Source of the DNA: Paraspadella gotoi
Lineage: Eukaryota > Chaetognatha
NCBI GenBank assembly: GCA_051294375.1
Contig: CM119266.1
Location: 2,217,760 to 2,281,759 of the forward strand
Direction: 5' to 3'
DNA length: 64,000 bases
The position numbers and the translations under genes were made by a program. Position 1 is the stretch's first letter; each line of letters opens with the position of its first letter. The notes under the pieces were generated by a model. That model had not been told where the DNA came from, made no database searches, and saw only the letters and a list, made by a program, of their open reading frames with translations. Below, piece by piece: positions 24,207 through 35,034 of the stretch.

Positions 24207-27200
24207 TTACTTAGCCTTTGACTGCTTCCCCTTCGACCGCTTGCCCCCTTTGGGCCGCGAACGCCCTTTGGATCCGGCCGCCGAACCGGGGAAGGAAGGA
24301 TCCGCGTCCGCGAAAGATTCCGAGCCAACCGAGGGCCCTTCAAAAATGAGGAATAGAATATTAAGTAAGCAAAGTGAAACTTGGTTTAAATTATAATTCT
24401 AGGAATTAGTTGGCCATAAAATATGTATTAAAAAAAATCAATTAGTAAAAGTAAATTATTTATAGAATTTCTTATGACATTCACTCCGGTCTAACCTTTG
24501 GTGTCGCGGCTTCCCCTTTCGCACTCCATCGATTGACGGACGCCGGAAGGATCCACGTCGTCGAGTTGGTCGTCCGCGTCTCCTGGAGGTGGCTGCATGG
24601 ATCGAGGGTGAGAAGGGAAGAGCGAATGGGAGGAATTGGAAAGAGAGAAATTAGTTGGACAGAAAGTGTAGGATCGATTTTAGGTTTATTAACTATTAAA
24701 TAAAATATTTTTATTACTAGGACTAGACTATTACTAGACCAAAAAAATTCAAATAACGTATATTTATGATATTCTCGGTTGAGACCTTTTTTCAGCGTTG
24801 CCATGGCTACCAGCGTCTAATCGTCCTTATTAAAAGCTTAATTTTCAGTTCTTTCACTTTTCAACTACTCGACTTTTCGACTATTCGACTATTTCACATC
24901 TACGTTTGAAGACTTTTTCTCTTCTATCTTTTTGTCTCTTCGAAGGCATAAGCAGTTGCAGAAAGGAAATCCTTTTTTCTCGGCCAAAGGTGCGGCGTCG
25001 CCTGCGTCGCCTGCGTCGCCTGCGTCGCCTGCGTCGGCGGGGACAGCAGCTGCGTCTACGGCGAGGGAGTTGGCGTTGCGATTTTCCATCTGGGCGATTC
25101 TTTGCAACTGATAACGTTTCAACAAGAAATTTAATTGATGAGAGAGAGAGAGAGAGAGACAGAATTTTTTTATTGGTCAAAGGATATATGATTCATCTTA
25201 ATTTGCCAATGAAGCAGCCAAACCTCCAACTGCCTCTGCTCCTCCAAATCTCGACGTCGCTCTCGACTCTCGATGCTGAATCTCTCCGCCATGTCTTCGA
25301 GGGTCATGTTCATCCAGACTTTGGAAGATGCTTTAAGGGGAAAACGACTCTGTCTCTCTCTCTGGCTCTCTTTTCTCTTTTTGTCTGTCTTTTCTCACTT
25401 TTTCCCTTATTTTGTCTTTTCTTTGTCCTTTCTTTCTTTCTCTATTTCTTTCTTTCATTCCTTCTTTCTTTTTTCCCCTCATTCATTGTTCTTTCTCTCT
25501 CCCTTTTCTCACCCATGTGCAACGCCCTCTCATTGGCGTTGGCTTCATTACTCTGATGATGTCGCTTCTTCATTTCCGCGTCAATCTGCATCTTCAACTC
25601 TCTGACCAAAATGGATGAGACTATTACAATTAAATTATTATTATTATTATTATTGCTATTAACCCCGATCAAGCCTTCAGACTTTGGACAGGCTTTGTTG
25701 GGTTATTTCTTACAAGATATTAATATTGCGGGACCCTGCAAGCGTTCAATAAAGACTCTCTAACAAACGAGTTCATAAACTCCCCTTGGCTCCACTATCA
25801 ATGAATTAATATATTATGGCGACAGCCGGGTTGCCTGCGATGCCCATTGGGATGGGGCATCTCACAGTTGTCTTTGGGGGCTTCCGACCTCAGTGACGCC
25901 TCCAGTCACTGGCGCGGTTTACCCGAGGATCGTCTCGCTTTGCCACCGCAGAGGGAAGTCGTTAGGACTGTGGATGGAAGACTACGACTGGGATAGCGTG
26001 TTCCCCCTCTGAGCCAATGGATTTAGTTGAAGGATGGAGGACGTGAGGCCGGTGTGAATATACCGGCCACATATAACAATTTTCTATAATACCTCCCCCC
26101 CAACTCACCTGTAGTAGGAGTCTACGTCGTTCTTAGAGATCGAGGAAGACTTTTTCAATTGAGATTTTCGTTCAAATCTGACTACCAAAACAATATAAAC
26201 GCTCCTGGTAAAAAATTCTGGTAAAATATCGATGTAAAAACACTTGATTCCGATCCTGTTGGCATCTGAAGGGCTCGCATTTTTTTTCTTCTCTGTCAAT
26301 CATCAACATCTTGATATCAAACAAGCCAGAACAAATAGAACTGCTTCTGGACGGAAAAATTTTCTAATCTCTGATTTTATATAGAAATGAAAGGGATTTT
26401 TTCTTCCTTGAAAATGATATAAACGTGACTGAGGTATGTTCCTGTTCAACAAATGAGGTCCAATTTTGGAATGCTTTGCAAAGTGTTAAGGGTCTCAAAA
26501 TTTTTCTTTAACATTTTATTTAGGTTATTTTGATATGATAAGAATCATGGTAAAGTGAATTGTTCCATTTGGTGAAATTTTTATTTAAAGTAAAAGTAAA
26601 AGAGGAGTAACGATCGGAATTCTAAGAGTTTCAACCGGGAGTCAGATTCGGAAAAATCTTCTATGGCGAAAATCTTCCAAAGAAGGGGTGAATTTTTCCG
26701 AAGATTTTGGTTAATATTTTCTATATTTATAGTCGGATTTTTTTGAAACTTAATATTAACAATATTGCCATCATTCTACCTTGGCCGGTAATAAGAATAT
26801 ATTAAAAAAGCTTCGGGCTTAGTTCGTCAGAGCTTAGTCCTACCTGTAGACGTCGGCCACAACAGAATCGTAGAGAAATTCGTGCAACTCCGAGATGAGA
26901 TCTTTCCCTCAATTTCGAGTAGAGGTTCGCTGTAAACTTGGTTTTTGTAGTGGAGAAGTTCCTTCGCTTTGATCCTTCTCTTCTCCGCCTCCAGGGGATC
27001 CTCGCCCTCGATGTTGAGAAGGGGAATGGGTTGAAAGAAGGGGGAAGGGTGAATAAAAGAGCAGGGGAAGGGGTGATGAAATAAAGGGGAGGGGTGATAA
27101 AAGACTAGGGGGAAGTGGTGATAAAAGACAGGGGAAAGCGGTGATAAAAGACAGGAAAGCGGTGATAAAAGACAGGGGGAAGGGGTGATAAAAGACAGGG

Positions 27201-27890
27201 GGAAGGGTGATAAAAGACAGGGGGAGGGGTGATAAAAGAGAGGGGAAGGGGTGATAAAAGACAGGGGGAAGGGGTGATAAAAGACAAGGGGGAAGGGGTG
27301 ATAAAAGACAGGGAGAAAGGGGTTGAAAAAGACAGGGGGAAGGGGTGATAAAAGACAGGAGGAAGGGGTGATAAAAGACAGGGGGACAGGGGTATAAAAG
27401 ACAGGGGAAGGGGTGATAAAAGACAGGGGGAGGAGGTGATAAAAGACAGGGAAGGGTTGATAAAGACAGGAGGAGGGTGATAAAAAGACAGGGGGAAGGG
27501 GGTGATAAAAGACAGGGGGAAGGGGTGATAAAACACAGGGGGAAGGGGTGATAAAAAGACAGGGGAAGGGGTGATAAAAGAGAGGGGGAAGTGGTGATAA
27601 AAGACAGGGGGAAAGGGTTTGTAAGAGTGGGAGGTGGTAGAATGGAAATTGGTTAGGTGGTTATGTGGTGATGGGGGAAAGAATATTCAGTTTTGGGTGG
27701 GTGGTGTCTCAAGAAAGTAAAGTAAATAAATACGTAATTACATACGAATACTTAAATGATATAAAAATGAATAAATAATTAAATAAATACATATGAATAT
27801 AAATGAACTCAATATCCCGACTTAATTATCGAGCCATGACCGGCGAAGCCGGTTCAGGCTTGATTTTGTTTCGGGTAAGCTTCTTTGTGA

Positions 27891-27925
<35 letters not shown>

Positions 27926-28546
27926 GCGTCACGCTGTTTTTATATAAAAACTACTGCGCTTTTATAGGTTTGGCTGTGACTTACCGTTTTTTTTTAAATA
28001 AAAATTATTATGAATTATGATAAAGTTTTACAAAAGTGTGCGATCATAGTAAGTTAAAAATTTAGATATGGCTTCTCATCTTGAAATAGCTTTGATATTT
28101 TCTTATTACATTTTGATTTAAGTATTTTTTTTTCTTTTTGCCTTTAATTTCACTTAAAAATCACATGTAAATCATATTTTAAAAATATTCAACAGTCACC
28201 TGAGCCTCTGGTTCCGGAATCTCGTTGTAATTCATTCCTGAAGTCTTTCGGTAAGAATATATATATATATTGTTATTTTAATTCATAGAATACATAATTT
28301 TGAAAGTATATCGAACCGTAATAATAGTTATTCTTTGTCGAATTTCCCTCGAATTTAACGAAATTATAATTTCGAATCATCAATTGGTCAACTTTGTCGT
28401 CGTCGTCGGCGTCGGCGTCGTCGAGAACGCCGGCATTGATTGAACACGGCGCCCCTTTTTGCGGCGTTGTTTCTGACGGCGTGGTTTTCGACGCCGCCTC
28501 GAGTGGCGGCCGCGTCTCGTCGTGCGCAGGCGACGGAGAAAGGAAT
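24207..28546 (-). CDS. Ten-exon gene, charged protein of unknown family (5' end open)
   Basis: Exons in coding order: 28393-28546, 28200-28244, 27841-27933, 26844-27006, 26109-26177, 25513-25601, 25224-25330, 24904-25107, 24496-24592, 24207-24337 (stop 24207-24209). Every junction is GT-AG and every phase fits, including three non-zero ones. Landmarks in order: an Asp-rich segment (GVLDDADADDDDK); TSGMNYNEIPEPEAQ; another Asp run, then VTKKLTRNKIKPEPASP; ELLHYKNQVYSE and SELHEFLYDSVVADVYR; DVDSYYRELKMQIDAEMKKR; MNMTLEDMAERFSIESRERR; a five-unit DAG repeat; CNCLCLRR; and a Lys-rich end (KGGKRSKGKQSKAK). Exon 26844-27006 has two extra bases relative to its frame. Exons 27841 and 24904 have weak donors, and stopping at 27826-27828 would give an alternative short form. 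The helical, charged central part suggests a structural protein, which is inference only. Confidence 0.65.
24994..25038. repeat. 9-base tandem repeat GCGTCGCCT inside an exon
   Basis: Five near-perfect copies. On the minus strand they code Asp-Ala-Gly units within the exon at 24904-25107. Confidence 0.8.
25835..26075 (+). repeat. Dispersed repeat family B, copy 1
   Basis: The left part (GGGGCTTCCGACCTCAGTGA, then CGCCTCCAGTCACTGGC) matches 53700-53756. The right part (CAGAGGGAAGTCGTTAGGAC, GTTCCCCCTCTGAGCCAA, GAGGACGTGA...GTGTGAAT) matches the reverse strand of 63870-64000. It lies in the intron between exons 26109 and 25513 of the minus-strand gene. Confidence 0.65.
27030..27625. repeat. 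Minisatellite, GGTGATAAAAGACAGGGGGA unit
   Basis: About 24 tandem copies of a 22-25-base unit, inside the intron between exons 27841 and 26844. Repeated at 35440-36070 in the second large copy. The 143-residue minus-strand frame here is a shadow. Confidence 0.9.
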
Positions 28547-29349
28547 CTAACGGGATTGAGTTTATTTACTCAAGAAAAAAGAGGAAATCAGGAGAACTTG
28601 TAGCGGCCTGTTATGAGCTGTTATCGCCTGTCAGCGCCTGTCGCGACCGGTAAAGGCCCTTCTTGGCCGCGCACAAATTTTCTACCTTCGCTAACGCATC
28701 ACCGATATGCCGCATTACCAAAGTTTTTAAATTCAGAAATTGTAAGAACCGAATGACCTGCCTTTTCTGATGGTTAATCTCTTTTCTTGGCTTTTAATCA
28801 CCTAATCTCATGATCATTTGCTTCTTAATCCATCGATTAATCTCGTTTCTTTAATCACCTAATCTCCTGATCTTTTCCTTTTTTTAATCACTCGATTCTC
28901 TGTCAGAATCACTCGTTTTTCTCCATCGCGATTCTTTTTTCCGCGGGCGAATTCTTTAAACTCTTTCTAAGCATTATTTTAAACTCAGTTAAATTTCAGT
29001 AATTGTTTTTTTTTTTCTTTTAAAATTAAATTGTTCGTTGGTGTTTATGAGATCAAAGGCGAATATAGTGTAGATTTAAAGAATGAATGTTTTGTAATGA
29101 GTTTTTGTTAGTTTTAACAAGATATTTCAACGAATAAAAAATAGTGCTTAAATTTAAAAGGCTTTATAAATTATTGACATAATTGAATTAAATTTATTTT
29201 AACTAAATTAAATTGATTAAAATGAATCCGTTCTCCCTCAATCCCATCCTTAGCCATCTCCACCACCATTCCCCAGCACCCCATCCACCGCCCCCCACCC
29301 CCAATCTAAACCACCTCACCACCTCGTCCACTGACCCGCGATCCCTCAC
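28547..29349. other. AT-rich noncoding sequence, upstream of exon 28393
   Basis: Contains runs of similar short phrases (TTAATC...CACCTAATCTC...TGATC at 28770-28880). No exon was recognised. Confidence 0.4.
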
Positions 29350-29433
29350 AAAAGAGGACGCCCAAACGGGTGGGGGTAGAACTGGGGGGTTAGCGACGGC
29401 GCCGCAGAAGAAATTTTGCGCCGCGTCGGATTG
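29350..29433 (-). CDS. Candidate further exon of the minus-strand gene
   Basis: Minus-strand frame QSDAAQNFFCGAVANPPVLP, then PPVWASSF, ends at a strong donor, TTTT|GTGAGG, and follows an acceptor-like GTCGAAG. It is phase 0 on both sides. It would join the 28393 exon only if that exon starts at its internal acceptor (CGACGAG|ACG, about 28523). Uncertain. Confidence 0.3.
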
Positions 29434-29816
29434 CTTCGACGCCGAAGCGATATAGGAGTGACGCCGGTGTGTCGAAGAGCGTCAAAGTGGGTGGCTATAA
29501 GAGAGGGTAATAAAGTGAAGCGAATAAGTTAAGTGGGTCACTGTGCACTTGACGATGAAGGTCCGATGGGGAGTCCGTTGGAGGGTCCGATGGCGGGTCC
29601 GCTAAGGCGAACAAAGAGATAACGAGTAACGGCGCTCTCAGGGCGCCGTCGAAACCCTTGGGGACTCCCCCGTTCTGCGGCGACGCCCACATTTCGGCGT
29701 CTTTTTTTAGTCCCCAGCGGCGTCGACGTCTTCACGCCACATCAATTCGCCATATTCCCGCGCAACTGGGAGGAAAACGGGATCGTAACGACGGCCATTG
29801 CCCCTTGTTGTTGTTT

Positions 29817-29858
<42 letters not shown>

Positions 29859-30899
29859 GTATTGTTTTTGCTGTTGTTGTAGTTCTTAGAGTTGCCGTCG
29901 TTGTTGTTTTCCGCGTTTTTGATGATTTGTTTTCGCTGTTGTTGTTGTTTTGTTTGTTTTTTTTTTTGCTTCATGTTTTTAAATGTTTTATTTTCTCGTG
30001 TCGCTTTTTTGTTTATTTTGTTGTTTAGTTTATTAGTTTTTTTTTGTATTAAACTACTAACAAGCTCATCCTAATTGTTGTCTGAGGTTGAATTTTTTTA
30101 ATAAATGCAAAAAAAAATGTATGCATCTTTTATTAAAGCCATGATTCAGGGATTTATGTAGGAAAGAGTATGTAAGTACAATATACATACATACTTCGAC
30201 TAATTTTTTTTAAACTTCAAAAAAATTGATTGTAGGTTTTACAAGTTTTACAATTTTTGATTGATTACTTAATGGTAAGTACAGCTTACAGCAAATTCTT
30301 GCTTTATAATTCACTTAGTCGGACCGTCGGTCCGCCCCCCCAATTTTTTTCGGTAAGTTACTTAAATTATGTCAGAACATCGAAAATACAAAATAATATA
30401 AACCAAAAACGACTAAAATCACTATGTAAAATGAATGAGAGGGCAAGAAAGAGTAAAAAGGATATAAATGAGATGCGAGATAAGAAATTGGATTGTTTTT
30501 AAAGGATTAAGTTTGAATTTCATACTGGAGATCGGAGAAAAACAATCGTAAACATTTTCATGAAATGAAGAAAGGAACTATCGAGGTTCAAATGGGGATC
30601 AGCCAAAGAAAAAAAGGGATGATGATCGCCATCGTGGACGAAATGGAGACCAATTGTTGAGGATCGACGAACCACCCCGACCCCCAATCTCCACCTTTTA
30701 CCACTTATCCCCCACCAACTCTCCTTCCTCCCCTTTCCCCGCGCGATCATGGGCCGATTCTGGAAGCGTTCCCGCCCTTTCGGCCAATTTAGCCAAAAAT
30801 GGGTAAAATGGAGCGATAGAGAAACCATTCGGTTCACATGAGGTTCGAATCTCACCATTTTTTTATGAGAGAGAGAGAGAGAGAGACGAGAGAGAGAGA

Positions 30900-30947
<48 letters not shown>

Positions 30948-31254
30948 TAGAGAGAGAGAGACAATGTTAACATACCCCTCCTAAAAGATAAATATTTTTA
31001 TGTTTAGATAATTAAAAAAAGAAAATGAATCAAACCGTATAGAGTAAAATATAAACATTTTAAAATCGAAAATCTTTAAGTAGTGAAACGAGCAATTTTA
31101 ATTGTAAAGATGTAAAAAATGTATTTCAAGTTTTGTAAGTATTTATACAATAAAATTTCTTTTTGTATAGAATTAGGTTTTAATGCTAATTTTCGTCTAT
31201 TTATACGTACCACCTCTTATTGTTTGCGCCTTAACTTTCCGTTCTACTTCGCAG
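29434..31254. other. Mixed region: GC-rich block, (GTT)n, possible plus-strand exon, (GA)n
   Basis: 29560-29780 is GC-rich and open on both strands. 29806-29860 is (GTT)n. 30565-30802 has a plus-strand ATG frame (MKKGTIEVQMGISQRKKGMM) which, if one inserted base near 30640 is an error (the second copy lacks it), runs on to RAIMGRFWKRSRPFGQFSQK and a donor, TGG|GTAAAA. 30868-30961 is (GA)n. Two short fragments look like family D (30280-30420). Confidence 0.35.
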
Positions 31255-31314
31255 CAGTCCCGCAGCATCCGGCGACGATTTTATTTACTGCGCTGCGGCG
31301 ACGACGGGCGACTT

Positions 31315-31354
<40 letters not shown>

Positions 31355-31360
31355 CGATAA
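31255..31360 (+). CDS. Probable terminal exon with poly-Asp tail
   Basis: Acceptor CCGTTCTACTTCGCAG ends at 31254. The frame reads SPAASGDDFIYCAAATTGDF, then an Asp run coded by (GAC)n, then ER and a TAA at 31358-31360. AATAAA-type sequence follows at about 31421. Its second copy near 39888-39990 has inserted bases that break this frame. Other exons of this plus-strand gene are not settled. Confidence 0.4.
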
Positions 31361-32860
<1,500 letters not shown>

Positions 32861-32875
32861 CTCACTGTGCCTTAC

Positions 32876-33022
32876 CATGCTTCAAAGCACTTCTGGCCCC
32901 CCTCTCGCCTCGTCGGGCCGTCACGACCCCGATGGAACCTCCTTCGTATTGAAAACGACCCCTGAGGTCGGGCCGGAGCCGGAGCCGGAGCCGGGCCGGA
33001 GCCGGGTCGGCCCGGGTCCACT
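32876..33022 (-). CDS. Possible GC-rich exon cut by a 25-base gap
   Basis: Minus-strand frame DLRGRFQYEGGSIGVVTARR, then ALKHG, ends at a strong donor, CATG|GTAAGG. Its 5' part (Arg/Leu/Ala/Pro-rich, from repeated CCGGCTCCGG) runs into the N run at 33023-33047. The second copy (41630-41775) keeps the donor site. Confidence 0.35.
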
Positions 33023-33047
33023 NNNNNNNNNNNNNNNNNNNNNNNNN

Positions 33048-33377
33048 AGGAGAGAGATCGCATTGGCCGGCTTTTCTCCCCGCATCGGCTCCTGTTGTTT
33101 CAGACCAGATCGCTTCCTCCTTCCTTCCCTTTATTTTTCCGACCACACCTCGCCCTCCCACGGACTTTTCTCTCCATTTCCCAACATCCTCCCACCCCCT
33201 TCTGCCTCTCCACCTCCCCCCCCTTCTCCGACTTTGAACCCGTACCCCGCGATCGGCCCCGCCTCAAAGACCGACGTGTTAGGCAGAACCATTAGCAGAG
33301 TTGGCCGAGTCAAGTCCGCGCTTTATTTGTCGATTGCTCAACCAATAAACCTCCCTCTCTCTGTCTCTCTCTCGTCT

Positions 33378-33410
<33 letters not shown>

Positions 33411-33871
33411 TCTCTTCTCTCCTCTCTCTCTCTCTCTCTCTCTCCAGGTCAGAGTCTGGAAGTCAATCGTGATTTTACAGCTCTTGCCTCAAAAGAGACC
33501 GCGCGTCGCCCCTGTTTTTCTCAGTTGACAAATAGGAATTTACCTTCACCAAGACGTTAATGAAAATAATAGTCAGTACACAGAATATTTCATATAACTA
33601 TACAATACTTTCTATTTTTTTGCTTTACGTCATAATATTTCGATTTTTTCCATGTTTTTATGTTTATTTTTTGCTCTCTGGTTCTCTCTTCTACAATCAA
33701 CGCGATTTTAACAATACATGTTGGCAAATCATGTTGCATTACATTTTAACTTTAAAACACTCGTCGTCGTCCTCGTCATCGTCGTCGTCGTCTTCCTCGC
33801 TCCTCCCGCCTTCTCCACATAACGCCTTTGATTGAATTGTAGTCCTCTGTTGGGTGGTGATTTGGCCAATG
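33048..33871 (+). other. Block inverted relative to the second large copy
   Basis: This segment matches the reverse complement of 41776-42570, while the sequence on both sides is collinear between the copies. It starts right after the 25-base N run. CATTGGCC (33061) and GGCCAATG (33864) stand near its ends as short inverted repeats. It includes a coding-like stretch (FTALASKETARRP) after a CT-tract acceptor at about 33447, which would read on the minus strand in the second copy's arrangement. Confidence 0.7.
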
Positions 33872-34204
33872 GAGAAACGACGACTGTGACTATCAAGTTT
33901 TTGTAGTTGAGGTGATTTTTTTATGAAATCAATCATTTTTGGGCTTTACTCGTTATTCGTCCCTTTATTCTTTTGCGTTTAATTCTTTATTCTTTATTCT
34001 TTATTCTTTATTCTTTTGCTCAAGGCGTTGAACTAAAATGAGCAATGCTCTCTTTATTTTTATCTCTTTTTTCAAAATAATTGTTTTGGTTTCCCGTTCG
34101 CTGCTTTCCGCATTTCAGTGATTTCCAGTTTAACCGGATTCTCCAAGAAAAAAAACGTGTTTTAATATTTTTATTTTTCGAAAGTTCTTTCTTTTCTTTG
34201 TGTT

Positions 34205-34345
34205 TCAGGTATTGAATTGAATATGAAGACGAACTCTTTTCAACAACGATTTGATTTTTATTTGAAATTAAAGACAAAGTCTTGATACAGCAACGATTTG
34301 ATTTTATTGTACAGACAAGTTTCGGCTTTCATTCAAGCCTTCATC
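34205..34345 (-). mobile_element. Repeat family E fragments in tandem
   Basis: Two head-to-tail partial units with CAACGATTTGATTTT and GAAGAC/GACAAAGTCTT blocks, matching (reverse) 43776-43840. The second unit leads into the hammerhead-like core at 34314-34347. Tandem arrangement is usual for Penelope-type terminal repeats. Confidence 0.5.
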
Positions 34346-34347
34346 AG
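34314..34347 (-). ncRNA. Hammerhead-like self-cleaving motif
   Basis: Minus strand: CTGATGA, extra A, stem GGCTT, loop GAATGA, stem AAGCC, GAAAC, TTGTC. Same layout as 23721-23757 but with a different, still fully paired, stem II. That covariation supports an RNA structure. Confidence 0.5.
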
Positions 34348-34394
34348 TGCTTTTTACAATTCACAATTTTCACAATTGATTTTTATCATAACAG

Positions 34395-34429
34395 GGACAT
34401 GTTTCGGTTTTCATGCAAGCCTTCATCAG
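34395..34429 (-). ncRNA. Hammerhead-like motif, slightly decayed
   Basis: Minus strand: CTGATGA, A, GGCTT, loop, then AAACC with one mismatch to stem II, GAAAC, ATGTCC. It is followed (on the plus strand) by a GA run, a 10-base N gap (34488-34497) and the same TACATT...TGTACAAC tail as the 23690 element. Confidence 0.45.
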
Positions 34430-34699
34430 CGCATTTTGGCTATTTCACATTTTCGGTTTTTTAATATGACTTTTGAGAGAGAGAGAGNNNNNNNNNNAGA
34501 GACAATACATTAGTTAATGTACAACAATAATAAAATTAATAAATAAATATGTAAACAGACTTAATAGGTAAACTAAATTTAAATTAGATTGAATTAAGAA
34601 ATTGAAATTTAGATGAAATGGAAATAAAGATGTTAAGGGATAGGAAAGTAAAAGATTTAAGTGAAAAATAAGAAGAAGAAAGAAGCTCAAAATGAGCTG

Positions 34700-35030
34700 G
34701 TCCCCCCCCCTGAGTCAACGAAGGGGGATGCTGGCGATGTGGTCGGGTCATTGGCTTGTCATAGGTTGAGAGGACATTGTGAGGGAGTACGACATGGTCG
34801 CCGACCATTGGTCGGGTCCGGTAGAGACCCAGCTGGAAAGAGACCAAGTGCAACTCGAATATCTCTATATGTCAAAATGCGCTGATGAAGGCTTGTGTGG
34901 CGAATCCTAAATTCGTTTCCCGTATAGCTTGGTGAAACTCAGCTCGTCCCATTGGCTTGGACAGCTCAGTACTCGTTCACAAATCGTGAGTTCCGGGTTC
35001 AATCCCCTTACGGTCACGCTGGTTAGAGAA
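34700..35030 (+). repeat. tRNA-like repeat with half hammerhead core
   Basis: Contains CTGATGAAGGCTTG at 34882, an inverted match to the 34395 motif but without a GAAA half. It is followed by an A-box-like CAGCTCAGTACTCG and a clear B box (GGGTTCAATCCCC, about 34998). The A-to-B spacing is shorter than in a normal tRNA, so this is a tRNA-derived repeat, not a tRNA gene. A second copy is at 43380-43585. Confidence 0.5.
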
Positions 35031-35034
35031 GAGA

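Noticed and set aside
27105-27536. 143-residue frame and apparent spaced repeats resembling an array
   Set aside because: The units are directly adjacent degenerate minisatellite copies without unique spacers, so this is neither a CRISPR array nor a gene.
34945-35030. Functional tRNA gene
   Set aside because: The B box is good but the A-to-B distance is too short and the acceptor stem does not pair. It is better read as a tRNA-derived repeat.
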